Shown piece by piece: positions 1 to 50,447 of a DNA stretch of 64,000 nt (its first letter is position 1; each line of letters opens with the position of its first letter). Under the pieces are notes generated by a model. It was not told the DNA's origin. It worked only from the letters and a program-made list of their open reading frames with translations, and did not search any database. The DNA is taken from contig NC_059268.1 in the NCBI RefSeq assembly GCF_017591435.1, forward strand, positions 20,486,684-20,550,683. The letters run 5' to 3'. Both the position numbers and the translations under genes were made by a program. This DNA comes from Portunus trituberculatus. Lineage: Eukaryota; Arthropoda; Malacostraca; Decapoda; Portunidae.

Positions 1-67
1 ATGTATACAACTAAGCTTCTTTTTCTTTCTCTACAAGCCACCTAGCCAGTCCAAACTCCTTTCACTG

Positions 68-120
<53 letters not shown>

Positions 121-176
121 GAAGGTTCTAGCTAGCGTTTACGTATGAGGGAAAGTGGCGTGTAGCTCCGAAAGAT

Positions 177-207
<31 letters not shown>

Positions 208-318
208 CAGAAGCAACATTAGCGTCTCTTTCGCCTCTCCTGGTCAACATCAGGCCAAAGAAAAACAAATAAATAAAACTCCACAACGGTACTTTAAATG
301 TCTCGAGGTGCAAGCCGC

Positions 319-351
<33 letters not shown>

Positions 352-415
352 AGCCACCCACCACCACCATGCTAGAGTAAGAGAGAGGGAGTGACAGTGG
401 CTGGTAGGTTTGTTG

Positions 416-487
<72 letters not shown>

Positions 488-744
488 ATAGGTGTGTGTG
501 TGTGTGTGTGTGTGTCCAACAACTCGTGTATGAGCATTCTGTCAAGGTCACAATGCCATCTTGCTGGTGGTGGTGATGGTGATGGTGGTGATGGTGGTGG
601 CGGTGCTAGTTATGCGTATCATGCCCCGACCGCTCGCTCTCATTACCCTTCTGTGCTCTCACCACCACCACCATCACTACCACTACTACTACCGCCGTCA
701 CCTCTTCGGACCAACTGCAGAGCGAAATGATGCAACGAAAACTC

Positions 745-810
<66 letters not shown>

Positions 811-1335
811 TTCCTCAGGGTCAAGCTGTGCACCCAACACAACACAACACTGCAACACGTATGAGTAGAGAGCAATCCACCTCGTATGTACTCTACCCTT
901 TGCTTTCAAGAATGTAACTCTTTCTTTTCTCACTTTCTAGACTGTCATCAGTTTTCCGTCACTCGGGCTGCGGTCGTGGGTGAGGCGAGGCAGTAAGGTA
1001 GTGGTAGTGGTAGTGGCAGTGGTAGTGGTGGTGGTGGTGGTGAAGGTGGAGAAGGTGGAGGAGGAGGAACAAAGGGGCCACCAGTCAGACACACAGGATG
1101 GCCTCCACCTTCCACCGTGGCACAAGCAAGGCGGAGGCGAGATGTGGGACGTGGAGGCCAAGGTACACGAATGGAGGTCTGCGTGTGTGTTTGTGTGTGC
1201 GTTTGTGTGTCTGTCTACGTGTTTGTGTGCGTGCGTGTGTGCAAGATTGGTGGTGGTGGTGGAGGCGAGAACGGTGGCGGCGGCGGCGGCGGCGGCAGTG
1301 GTGGGGGTGGCAGTGGCAACTGCTCCGTTACTCAC
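1..1335 (-). other. Start of PLC-beta intron 1, mostly microsatellites
   Basis: This stretch holds (GA)n tracts at about 79-118, 320-350 and 418-485, (CA)n or (GT)n tracts at about 178-204, 491-515 and 747-809, and several GGT/GTG-type trinucleotide runs between 561 and 1320. No exon is visible. Open frames here are products of the repeats. Confidence 0.7.
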
Positions 1336-1434
1336 CTCTTCCCATTTGACGAACTTGTCCCCATCCTGAAGCTGCTGCGGCACAGTGATGTGCTTGAGTT
1401 TGAGCACATGCACGCCGGACTTAGCGCTCGCCAT
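1336..1434 (-). CDS. Phospholipase C-beta, first coding exon (partial gene)
   Basis: A 33-codon exon starts at the ATG at 1434 and ends at a GTGAGT donor at 1335. It encodes MASAKSGVHVLKLKHITVPQ and then QLQDGDKFVKWEE. This resembles the N-terminus of PLC-beta of the PLCB1/Drosophila Plc21C group, in which GVHALQLK and GTKFVKWDDDS occupy the same positions at the start of the PH domain. The enzyme is the Gq-activated hydrolase of phosphatidylinositol 4,5-bisphosphate. The rest of the gene lies beyond the left end of the window. The assignment rests on 33 residues only. Confidence 0.7.
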
Positions 1435-1960
1435 GGTTCACGGCATGGGCTGGGAACACGGGTGGCAAGGTGGGCGTTGGGGGGCGGCGACCAAGCACCA
1501 CTGAAAGTTACACAGCACCTTCCCTTCTCGCGGCTCAGAGGACACTGAGTGAGCTCACGCGCTGCTGCTGCTGCTGCTGCTGATGCTGCCTCGACTCGGG
1601 GTAGGGCGAGTGGAGTGCGCGCAACGCCCCGCCAGCCACGGCCTCAACACGCCTGCCTCGAGCTGCTTCATTACATGCTAGTTAAAGACATCTAAGACTC
1701 CGTGAAGGTACGTTTGTACGTAGAAATGGGAATGCGCGTATAGGGACAACTTGCGATGAATCTGGAAGCTTAAAGGGGCAGTGCGGCAATGCAATGACTT
1801 GTAGATCAGGGCGGCAGGGGCACCGGCCGCGCTCCTCACTCACCCAGGGACAAACCGTGACTTATTTTTTTTTCATATAGTAAAGTACCGAGTCAGTCTA
1901 AAAGGAGTGACATTCAGGGCCAGGGGCGGGGCTTGTCTGCTGCTGCGGCCCACAGGAGTC
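1435..1960 (-). promoter_or_regulatory. GC-rich 5' UTR/promoter region of the PLC-beta gene
   Basis: Upstream of the PLC-beta ATG, base composition changes from microsatellite DNA to GC-rich unique sequence with many CpG steps and a (CTG)n run at about 1560-1584. This is the expected place for the 5' UTR and a CpG-type promoter. I see no clear TATA box, and the transcription start cannot be placed. Confidence 0.4.
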
Positions 1961-2504
1961 AGACCCCGCCGCTCTACTTTAACACGAGAATACTCTTTCA
2001 TAAAGGCTGATATCTATCTATGTATTAATCAGGCCGGCTGTCCAGATGGAGGGACTGGCAGAGACGGAAAGAGACAGATATAAGGATGATTAAATATGGA
2101 AACATTGACGCACGGAAAGGTGGAAACATTGATTGATTGAGATTGATTGATTAATTGACTGATAGAGAGATAGACAGACACACAAACTGACAGACAGACA
2201 GACAGATAGGTAGGTAAATAGATAACAAATGACAGATAGATAGATAAGTTGAAACATAGACACAGACACACGCTGACTGATAACGTAAATAAAGCGTACA
2301 GAAGTTGTAACAGCAGTAGTAGCATCAGCAGCAGCAGCAGTAGTAGTAGCAGTAATAGTATCATCATCATCACATTTATCTGAATATTGCATACATACAC
2401 ACATACATACGTGGCTACCCAAGCATGTAAGGAAGTCAGTAAGCAAATAGTAGATGAAACATGATCTACAGGAGGGAGAGAGTGCTAGTGTGCAAATATA
2501 CGAG

Positions 2505-2548
<44 letters not shown>

Positions 2549-3204
2549 CGCACCCGTGAACCTTCATTTGTTTACCGGCTAATCTATGCATTAATTAATT
2601 TATTTATACGTAAAGGGACTAACGTATATATTCAGTTATTGATGCACGCAAACTGCAACATAAAAAAATAAACAAATAAACCAGCATTCGCGCGCGGGTG
2701 AATAATTAAAGGAGAGCATTGGAGGGAAGCAATACTGATGCATCCAAGTAAATGAAACGTGAGCGAGGAGGAGGAGGAGGAGACGAGGACGAGGAAGACG
2801 AAGAGGAGGAGGACGACGACGAGGAGGTTGCTTGCACATCTTCCTGAAATGGCTCCCTTTTCTATTTCAGCGGCACTCGACGGCTTGGGAAGAAGGAAGG
2901 GAGGGAGTGGGGAAAGAGGAGGAGGGTGGGTAGTGGGGGCGGTATTGAGTCTGTCAGTGTGTACCGCGGCAGGAGAGATGAGGAGGCGAGGGGACAGATC
3001 ATGATGTGCAGAGCGTGGAATACCGGGAAGCTCAGACCATCGTTCCCTCTCCTACTTCCTTTCCTCCTCTCTTTGGCCGCTATCTCTCGCATGGAAAATT
3101 GTTGCCATTCGGTCTTGCCCTTTCTGGTCTGGTCTGGTTTCATGTGGTCATCCCGCGGCCCGCCACCCACCCAGCCAGCCAGCCAGTCAGTCAGCCTCCT
3201 GTTG

Positions 3205-3600
3205 CATGGAGCGAGGTGGGGAGAGGACGAGAAAGGAACACAGAGACAAGAGAGGTATGTAAGGAAAGGAATCAGAAAGGAATGAGAAAATCAGGGTTGT
3301 TGGTCGAGTTAACTGAGTTTTAAGAGAATAATGGACACATGTTTAGTGGACTCTGGCAGTATTGTAAAGTGACTGGCCACTTGTAGAGGAGGCACAGGGA
3401 GAGGACGAGAAAGGGGACACGGGAAGAGGAGATTATATAAGGAAAGGGAACAGGAAACTCATAATCTTCGTCCAGTAAATAGCGAGTTTTAAGAGGAGAA
3501 TAGACTGTTGATTGGTGGACATGGGCTGTGTGTAATGTAGAGGAGGCAGGAGAGAGGCAGGGCTGGAGTAGAAGACGAGAGGTTTGTAAGAACGATCACT
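3205..3600. repeat. Imperfect tandem duplication, ~170 bp
   Basis: The block beginning GGGGAGAGGACGAGAAAGGA near 3216 and running through GAGTTTTAAGAG and a GTGGAC motif is repeated in diverged form from about 3390 to 3540. A third partial copy follows near 3560. Confidence 0.5.
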
Positions 3601-4462
3601 GCCAAAATAAGGACATTTGATTATTGAGAACTATATAATTTTGACCTGAAACAAATGCGCGTCACCAAAAACACAGTAAACTAAGACAGTGAGCCTTTAA
3701 AATCATATAGATAAGTCTTTCACAGCCGCCATCTTTTCACCAGTAAAAATCGCCACTTCCATCCATCATTTTACAGTTCTAGATCAAAGTAAATGGCTTT
3801 GCATGTAATATTGATCTTCTCACTTACGTAACTAGGTCTTTCTCAGCCTCGGAAAACTGCCTCGTGCTCTGCTACCCCATAACTCACCAAGGCTTGTCAC
3901 AACTTTCCGTATAACACATGGAACTGAGTCAAACATTCTCTCTCACTCCCTCCCTCGCTCACACGTAGCCCGCACGCTCCCTGGTAAAAAGATCACATAC
4001 TTTTCTTGTAACAGTCTCGCAAGTTTATCATATCGTTGATTCAGTTGGTGTAAGTTATAGAATCTTTTAGCTCGCCTCCAAAAAAACACAATGCTTCTTA
4101 CTTTATACTGAATTCAGCCTCCAGTTAGAAGTAAATCTCACTTATTGTGAAAAAAAAGGAAAAAGAATATGAAAAAAATAAATCGGATAGGGAAAAATAA
4201 AACAGAGAGAGAGAGAGAGAAACTACACAATTAGAAGAGAGGAAAATAATCTTCCACAAAGTAGCAGACTTGTTGCCCCAAACGAGACTGTTTGTGGTAA
4301 GCAACATGATTACACTAACGCATATAAAGGAAGGAATAAAATTAAATTAAAGAAAGGGTGCACCAGAGAGAGAGAGAGAGACTATTGCGTTTATTACAAC
4401 GGGGGAAAAAATGTTATTATCTTTATTATTAAACTGAGGAAAGTTGTCTTGATGTTACCGTT

Positions 4463-4468
4463 ATGACT

Positions 4469-4518
<50 letters not shown>

Positions 4519-4564
4519 CCGAGGTTATTGTGTCAGAGAAGAGGAGACGAATAGGGAAGCAACA

Positions 4565-4646
<82 letters not shown>

Positions 4647-4939
4647 GACTATACATGGAAGCAAAAGTGAGAGAGGGAAAGAGAAAAAGAAAGGATATGA
4701 TGGATGAAAAAGAAAAGGAAGAGAAAGGAACTGGAGGGAGAAGGAGGAGGGAGGAGGAGGAGGAGGAGGAGGAGGAGGAGGAGGAGGAGAAGGAGGAGGA
4801 AAAGGAGAAGGGGGAAGAGGGAATCAAAGTAAAGAACGAAGGCGGAAGGGGAGAAGATAAGGAGAGGTGAGAGGAAGGGAAGATAAGAAGAGGAGTGAAA
4901 ATGCCATTGAAAGAAAGCAATGGAAATAGTTTCAGAGTT

Positions 4940-4995
<56 letters not shown>

Positions 4996-5041
4996 TTATT
5001 TATGTCAAGCAGGTCACAGGATATCCGTCCAGTATACCCAG

Positions 5042-5084
<43 letters not shown>

Positions 5085-5116
5085 ATATTTAAACAATGAT
5101 AATGATAGATATAGAG

Positions 5117-5149
<33 letters not shown>

Positions 5150-5270
5150 TTCTAGTAGTAGTAGTAGTAGTAGTGGTAGTAATAGTGCTTCTAGTAGTAG
5201 TCGTAGTTGTTGTGGTCGTAGTAGTATAGATAGTAATGCTAATGTTGCTGATGATGATGATAATAATATG

Positions 5271-5304
<34 letters not shown>

Positions 5305-5310
5305 CACGTA

Positions 5311-5342
<32 letters not shown>
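4463..5342. repeat. Cluster of eight simple-sequence arrays
   Basis: In 880 bases lie (GA)n 4463-4516, (GA)n 4567-4640, (GAG)n 4742-4800, (GA)n 4946-4992, (CA)n 5046-5082, (TAG)n 5116-5226, (ACA)n 5272-5301 and (CT)n 5312-5342. Confidence 0.9.
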
Positions 5343-5345
<3 letters not shown>

Positions 5346-5901
5346 TACCCCTTGAAACTCTTGACCCAGCTGCACTCTCCTTGTTTCTATCCCTCTTCAT
5401 TTTATATTTCGAGTTTCCATTTCTCCCTTTAATTTCCTGTGACTTAGTGTGTGTGTGTGTGTGTGTGCGTACTAGTAATGTTCCCTTAGAAAAATACACG
5501 TCTTATTTCTCGTCCCTATATCTCGTCTATCTACTGTTTCTCATGTCCAATTTCCCTCTATCGCAGTTGTTCCTCTGTCAACTCCGCGTCTCGTTACTGT
5601 CAATGTGTCTCTTAATGTGTAACGTGGTCCGCTCTAGCGTCACTCAATACTAATGTTAGTTGGGATATCAAGCTTCATTCTGTCTGTTCCCATTACCAAG
5701 TGCTTGCATATTGGCTTGTATTTTGCGTGTAAGAGTGGTATAGTGTTTATTACGTGAAGAGGAGCGGTGACCAGAGAGAGAGAGAGAGAGAGAGCAGCGT
5801 GCCTTACATTCTACTATTTTTCTTTCCTCTTATCAATATGATCCACGACTTTCTTTCCACCGCCTACCTGTTTCTGCTAGTAAATTTTCTTAGTAGTAGT
5901 G

Positions 5902-5955
<54 letters not shown>

Positions 5956-6361
5956 AATGTTGTTTTGCCAAATACTATTACAACATCAAAGCAAAACAGG
6001 AGAGGTTTCGCATGCAGAAATTATTATGAAGTTCAGGAGGAGGAAAGCAAGGAGTGGTGGTGATGGCGGCGTGGGGGAGACGACGACGACGGAGGAGGAG
6101 GAGGACGAGGAGGAGGAGGAGTTGTCTGAAGGAGAAGAGAAGTGTTATGGTGGGGGCGATGCGAGGTGAAGGAGGAGGAGGAGGTGGCGGTGCGTGACAG
6201 CTCATTTACGTGGCCGCCAGGTTGGGGACAAGCGCGAGGAGGAGGAGTAGGAGGAGGAGGTGGAGGAAGAAGAGGCGGGGAGGGGGAGTTCGACAAGGAA
6301 GGCAACATTCTCTCCACGCTCTCTTTGTGTAGTTCTGCGACAGGTATCTCCCGACCTGGTA

Positions 6362-6442
<81 letters not shown>

Positions 6443-6652
6443 CGCGCATAGATGTTCGTATATTTTGTCCTTTTTTATTTTCGCTTGTAATATCGCCTCA
6501 TGAAATTCTTACTATTACTTAATGGCATACCGTAACACAAAAGGTTTAAGCATGAAATTGATTTAATTAGAGAAAAAAAAAAATGAAATTGTTCTTTAAA
6601 TAGTGCGAGATGAATGAAGTGGCCTCAGTGATTCAGTGTTGAGTCATTGGGA

Positions 6653-6863
6653 CACAACTCCTTCAACACTGCGCCACATTTCTACCTTGAGTTTTGTGTA
6701 TTAGACGATTTTATTCCCATTAAGAAGGGTCTGTGAAGGTCAAAAGATTAATGGCCACAGTCTTCACTATTTCAATCCCAACACAAGTTTTTGAAGCTGT
6801 ATAAAATCACCAAATAGTCACCAGAATTAATTTGAAAATGCATTATGGTACTCAAGGGGTTAA
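6653..6863 (+). mobile_element. TTAA miniature element, copy A
   Basis: The right end reads GGTACTCAAGGGG then TTAA at 6860-6863. The left end (CTCCTTCAACACTG) is diverged. The interior matches the family, including TATAAAATCACCAAATAGT. Confidence 0.78.
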
Positions 6864-6873
6864 AAGGTCAGAT

Positions 6874-7050
6874 ATATGAATGGATGGTGACAAATGGGAA
6901 TGGGGAATAAATGGGGAGGTCAGATAGGAATGGCATGTATGGAAACGACAGGTGGGAATGGTATGGATGGGATGACATGGGAATGGTGCATGGATGGGAT
7001 AACAGATGGGAATGGTGTATGGATGGGATGACAAATGGGGATGTCAGAAG
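6874..7050. repeat. Minisatellite with ~27-bp unit
   Basis: Units related to GGGAATGGTATGGATGGGAT and GACAAATGGG are repeated about six times in degenerate form. Confidence 0.6.
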
Positions 7051-7140
7051 GTAATGGTAGGTAGGCCTATGCTTCATGCAGGGCCTGCAACATGTAGGCC
7101 TGACAGTTTCCTGCACCAGGCCTAGTGTTCTCATGTTCTG
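7046..7140 (+). mobile_element. CR1-tail remnant
   Basis: GCTTCATGCAGGGCCTGC, ACATGTAGGCCTGACAG and TCTCATGTTCTG resemble the tail of the copy at 53735-53975. No coding part remains. Confidence 0.45.
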
Positions 7141-7240
7141 CAGGACAGTGAAGGGTTACTTTTCTGGCTGCAAGGAGAAAGACTTGCCGCAAGATAAATT
7201 TAGAGACTTTTCCGTGGAGGATGAGTGAGATGAGAAACAA

Positions 7241-8797
7241 TAAGGATCATTTTAATACTGTGTATTTTAATGCCAACATGGTAAAGTAGAAGAATGGTTC
7301 TTTGCATATGTGATAAAATACACTATATAACATTTGGGCTTAACGGTGAGAAAATAAATTGAGAAATCAGTGACTATATATCGTGACAAATAAAAAGAAA
7401 ATTATATATTGACCCACTTAACACAAAACTTAAAATAATCTTTCTTAATGAAAGAAACTAGTCGACAGATAGTATGCTATTTGTAAATATTAAATATTAC
7501 ATACTTTACATGCCTTCCTATTGAGCCCTAGCCAAATGCCCATCACCTACACCCAGAAATGCCAATACTGGACTTGTATATTAAATAGTGAAACAAAAAT
7601 TTTGCCATATATATATATAGAAATACATATCTATATAATGAGAGCAGCAAATTGTTTCCCAGGCCTTGGAAATGAACTCACAATTCAATACTGTTCAATG
7701 GAAAACTGGAAAAAAGTAAAATATAATAAGGAAATAAATAAATAATTGACAATTTCAACAGCCCACTTGAAGTTTCATGGAAACCTGCCTACATCTTTAC
7801 AAGTCCTTCACTTGCTCCTTAATTATCTCTAATGTTGATCAATATTTTGTAGCAATATTAGACAGCCCTAAATGTAAATATATCACATTAGATATACCAG
7901 TGTATTTCTGTAATTGTATGTACAGCAGTTGTGAGGCCAGAATATACAGCACAGTGATAATACTAATGGAAGGTGTGTATATGTATACTGTGAACATATG
8001 TATAAATGTTACCTTTTCAATAAATTCACATGGGTAGTTTGGAATAGGCTTCAAGGGAAGGTGGTTCATTATTAGCCATGACTGACACAAAGCCTTGTGA
8101 GCAGCGGGGCTTGGCCGTGCCAAGCCATGCCAAGGCCAGGCGGCCATTGCTTCTGCTCAGTGAGGGACAAAGGGCAACCAAGTTAAAAACCATAAAATAA
8201 TCTGTTACTGTCATAACATTATAATAAATTTTGTAGCATCAACTTAAAAAACTTTTCTTCCTGCTGGGAGCCGAGCCAGTAAAACTAAAAGTGTCGGAAA
8301 AGTTTAAGTAAGAATATAATTAGTATGAAAAATCAAACCTCACAAAATCTATCACATCTTCACTTTCTGGAAGTATAAATCCCAAAAATTTCTGTATTTG
8401 ACATTCTTTTATTAACAATCTCCAACCAGTTATGCTGAAACAGCCATTCAAAAGAAAGATAATTACAAGTTATAGATTACAATTTTTGTTTGAAATGAGT
8501 ATATGCACATCTTGGAATAATTGTCCTAAGCTAGGCTATAAACAAATGAGATGGCCATCATGTAGAGCTCCAAACAGTACTCAGTGAAAAGTACGTGTAC
8601 TAATGCTCCAAAGCCTGGCTACAGAGCCAATACATTGCTAAATCACTCTTGCTGCAGCCAATTCAAACAATGGAAGCTAAGGTGATTGCTGACTGTTGAT
8701 AATTTGTTTCAATGCTAGGATGTTGTACTAATGCTTTCCTGGAAACACCCAACACATTTAAGTCCCAATATCACATTAGTTTTCTACAGAAGATGAA
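7241..8797 (-). other. AT-rich unique sequence, possible HUWE1 3' UTR
   Basis: This stretch lacks the microsatellites that fill the neighbouring DNA, is AT-rich and has no convincing open frame. It directly follows the HUWE1 stop codon in the sense direction, so part of it is probably 3' UTR. Transcript evidence would be needed to place its end. Confidence 0.35.
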
Positions 8798-8803
8798 TTT
8801 ATT
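8798..8803 (-). terminator. Candidate HUWE1 polyadenylation signal (AATAAA)
   Basis: An AATAAA hexamer on the minus strand lies 27 bases downstream of the HUWE1 stop codon. That would make a very short 3' UTR. The AT-rich, microsatellite-poor stretch down to about 7240 could instead be a longer 3' UTR, with other AATAAA hexamers such as the one near 8408. Confidence 0.35.
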
Positions 8804-8830
8804 AAAGATTATATGAAGTAGTTATCCCTT

Positions 8831-46751
<37,921 letters not shown>

Positions 46752-46800
46752 CTTGGCACAAGTGCCACCTTACACATTCCTCAACTGAAGTTCATTCAGT
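46752..46800 (-). other. HUWE1: 5' UTR part of HUWE1 exon 1
   Basis: The exon carrying the start codon extends upstream to a good 3' splice acceptor whose AG lies at 46801-46802, preceded by a TTTCC-rich tract. The 49 bases between it and the ATG are therefore 5' UTR, and at least one further non-coding exon must lie upstream. A strong GTGAGT donor on the minus strand near 48649 is one candidate for the end of that exon, but nothing else supports it. Confidence 0.55.
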
Positions 46801-49800
46801 CTGAAAGGAAACCATCCATTTACAAATCTGTTCATTTATGAAAATATATCAATTTAGCTATCTATTTTCAAGAACCACTGCCATCATTTCACATCCCCAT
46901 CTTCTCTTTGCTACACCAGATCACACTACACCAACACCACATTAGTTTGGTACTATGTGTTGGCTGTTCTTTTCCCACACTGGTGTCACACTCACAGTTG
47001 ACAGGCACATGAACACCTCTCTGGATGGTCTATACTTGGCTTAATCTTAACTGGCCGCTCAGGTGTGGCCCTGGGCTTCACCAGGATTCCATAAATCACA
47101 GGCTTGCCTTCTTTCTCCAACACCACTCCACCTCCTTACCCTCTGTCTCTGTCTTTCTTTCTCTCCCTGTTTCTATTTAAATTCGTGTATTTCTGAAAAT
47201 ATTTATGAAATCACTCTAACTTCTGTTCCACATCAGCGGTGAACTGTGCAGACATAGCAACAAAGGAGGACGAGCTGTCAAAAAGCGGACTGCACCCAAA
47301 CGGCCAGTTCAGAATGACCAGAGTATAGGCAGTGTTACAACCTTCACACACACAGAAGTGCTTGGAGAACAAAGGAATACATCTGCTGTAAATGGGGCTG
47401 ACCAAGACGCAACCTCTCCGGGTGCTGCCCACAGACCATAGAGGCTGCAGTGCCAAGGCAGGCTGGACAATGCTCACATTCTCAAATATTTGCCATGTCA
47501 CCAGATGCCAACAAAAAAATACTGGCAAATAAGTAATTATTATTTCTTTTTGGCAACAGAAAATGACAGTAATCTCTTATTTACCTATTTTTATTATAGA
47601 AAGTCATGCACAGCAAGGCTATAGGAGACAGAAGGAGAGGAGACATGTGGTTAGCAACATTAAAAGACAAGCTAGCAGAGAACAGCAAAGGATACAACAT
47701 TGTGGCACATGTCAAGACTTCAAGTGACATCCAGGGCACTGCAGTACAGCTTTGAGTGTCTTGTGACATGTTAGCACAGCGTAATTCAATTTTTTTGCCA
47801 TGAGAAGTCCAAATTCCAATATTTTCATGAAAACAGCTATATTTATCATGAAGGACACCTAAATTCTCAATCATTATGTCATGTAACAGCATCAGGTGGT
47901 GTTACCATCACTAAATGTAACTTCAATTTACCAACTTTTTAATAATAACTAATAATCAAATTCCATCACACTCACAACCACCATAACACATCACACACAC
48001 ACAATGGTTATACACATCACAAGGCTTATTAAAAAAAAAAGAAAGTGTACAATTGATTAGATTAGCAGTAATAGTAGTAGCAGCAGTAGTGGTGGTGGTG
48101 ATGAATGAGCGAGAGATTAATCTCCTGTAGAGAGAAGCAACATCCTACACCACCCCCAACACAGCACCAATTTCACCACTGCAATGCAACAATACACTTC
48201 ACACCACACCACACCTACCACCACCACATCACCACATCCACACGCACTCACCACCACACATCACTGCACCGCCCCTCACCACCACCACCACCACCATACA
48301 CACACACACACACACACCGTTACCTGTAGTTTCGTGGTCACCAGTCACCACCCCACCTCACAACCACACTACCACCATTACCACCACTACAGGCTCTCCC
48401 CACACCCTCTCCCACGCACCTTGCTCTCCCAGCCTTGCCAGTCTCACCAATACCTCCCGAGACACACCAGATATTAAGTGAAGCAGGAAACTTTTGTTGG
48501 TGACAGGCAGACAAGTCGCTGGCGGTGTGTGTGTGTGTGTGTGTATGTGTGTCGTCACCAAGAATTCCCTTTCTCGAAAAAAATAAGTATACACGCCTCC
48601 CCCGGCAATGTATGAGGATACAAGACCCGCCATCACTCACGCCCATCACTACGCCTTAGTTGGTCAGCTCCATCATGTCCCTTCAGCAAATACGAAGGTG
48701 GTCTTGACCCTTGAAAGTCTGGCTCCAGAAATACACGACGGGAAAAACACAACGACTTGAACTCCGGCATCAGATGGCGCTGAGGATCAATGTGGAAGGA
48801 GAGTCGCTGAGTGCGCAACCCGCGAGATTTCGAATAAACTTTGTTCTCCAAGGCTTATGTTTCCTTCACACAGCCAGAAGGTTTCTTGAGGGATTAAATG
48901 TCCATGTTAGCAATGGTGGCATGTGGTGAATCCCAGCAACAGGGTTTATCAGTGGCATAGCGCATCTCTTCATCTCTTTTTTTTTTTTCCTTCCTGGAGA
49001 CATTTATTATTCACTTCATATTTATCTACCTCCTATGTCCGTTATTCATATATAGGTTAGATAACTGTCTCGCCGCTATATATAGGTAGCCATTGTTTTT
49101 CCCTTTCATGGTAACTGTTCCCAAATAGAATTGTGCAAGATAAAAAAAATACTCCTTAACAAGTCGACGGTCGAACAAGTCATCGTCTGAACTCTAGGAA
49201 TTATGGACAGACACCTGCGTTTTATTACGAGCTGAGCTTGAAATCAATATCTGGCTAATAATGCACTGGCAGTAGCTATGCGATAAGCACTCACCAATTG
49301 TGCTCACTGCAATGACTTAATACGAGAGCACCAATGTGCATGTAATCAAAGTGCTAGTCTTCGATATACTTGTTGTCAAGGAAACTATGATTTCAGTCTT
49401 ATGTCCTGAAAAAAGGTAGTTTATTGATCACTAAGTCGTAATACAAGAGTAATGCTAAACCATCGTGTCTTAGGGGAATGCCGTTGAAAGACAGAAAGGC
49501 TGGAGACATCGGGTGCCGCTGCGGGCTGGGCTGAGGCGCACCCAGCCACCCACAGGTGGTACCCGACACAAGGGCGGTGGCCACGGCACACTTGCACAAT
49601 GCTGCCTAATTCGCTACACCCACACTGATGCTTCTATACCTTTATATGTAAAGATCGCCAAATGTAGCGAGTTATTTGGACGTAGCGCGAAAGGCATAAA
49701 ACATATTTGATAACAATACAAGGACGAATGAAGAGTTTCCTTGAATCCTATGGATGAAGCATAGCAGCACACCTAATGAATCTCAGTCTCACATGAGTAA

Positions 49801-50392
49801 ACTGCTCGCTGGCTTATAACGTATAATGATGCCTATAAATGGCAACACTTTTGGGTGTGGCCAGCATACTCTCACTGCACACTGCAAGCCACTCCAAGCT
49901 AATAAGGTATTGGTATCTATAGATCTTGTCACTCCAGTGCTTCTTTCATTCATTCCTCGCGTGTGTTCACGTGGTGTTATTATTAGCAAACAAATAACAA
50001 TGGTCTGTCCGCGGTGACAGTCTCTATAACCTAGCAGTACTGCATAAACTAGGTTGATAGCAACCTTATGCAAGACTGGCTACTGGCACACCATGTATTG
50101 AATAGCCTCATCTACCCCTGGATCTTCCTTCACTACCATTGAAGCCTTCAGACAACCTTCACCCACTGATACACTTATATAGTATCACACTTGATGGTCT
50201 CTGTAGCATTCTCTCCTTTGAAATAGACCAGAGTATGTGTGTATTTTTTTTTTTTCATTAAAGTGTATCTCTATTTATTTAGAGCGTACTTTCTTCCACA
50301 AATGAATGATACAGTTACTGCATGCCTTTGCAAAATAACTGCTCTCAAACTTAAGGAGTTTTAAATAAAAAAAAATAATAATTTTTCATATA
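46801..50392. other. Intergenic spacer between POLR1D and HUWE1
   Basis: This 3.6-kb region must hold the HUWE1 promoter and upstream non-coding exon or exons, because both genes read leftward. CCA/CAC-rich simple DNA lies at 48140-48320 and a short (GT)n at 48523-48550. A more complex, CpG-containing stretch at about 48600-48850 ends at a strong minus-strand donor at 48649 and is the best candidate for a first exon, with low support. I see nothing else. Confidence 0.5.
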
Positions 50393-50398
50393 TTTATT
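50393..50398 (-). terminator. Candidate POLR1D polyadenylation signal (AATAAA)
   Basis: An AATAAA on the minus strand lies about 50 bases after the POLR1D stop codon, in an AT-rich stretch. Confidence 0.5.
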
Positions 50399-50447
50399 AC
50401 AAAAACAATAGTTTACACATTTTTAGTGTAGGTGTCTTGCTTCAGGG

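Larger units (their letters stand above)
1961..7240. other. Intergenic region dominated by simple repeats
   Basis: No exon with splice sites or recognisable protein is visible. Contents include GACA/GATA-type repeats at 2040-2260, (GT)n at 2510-2546, GA-rich DNA at 2760-3600, and (GA)n at 4463-4516, 4567-4640 and 4946-4992. There are also (CA)n at 5046-5082, (TAG)n at 5116-5226 and 5892-5955, (CT)n at 5312-5342, a (GT)n tract ending in (GC)n at 6364-6447, one copy of the TTAA miniature element at 6653-6863, and a 27-bp minisatellite at 6874-7050. Confidence 0.7.

Noticed and set aside
155..1548. Overlapping open frames on both strands across the left-end repeats
   Set aside because: They translate dinucleotide and trinucleotide repeats (Arg-Glu, Cys-Val, His-Thr, Ser-Leu) and have no complexity apart from the 33-residue PLC-beta exon.
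48633..48851. 72-residue minus-strand open frame upstream of HUWE1
   Set aside because: It resembles no protein I recognise. The region may be a non-coding first exon, but coding use is unsupported.
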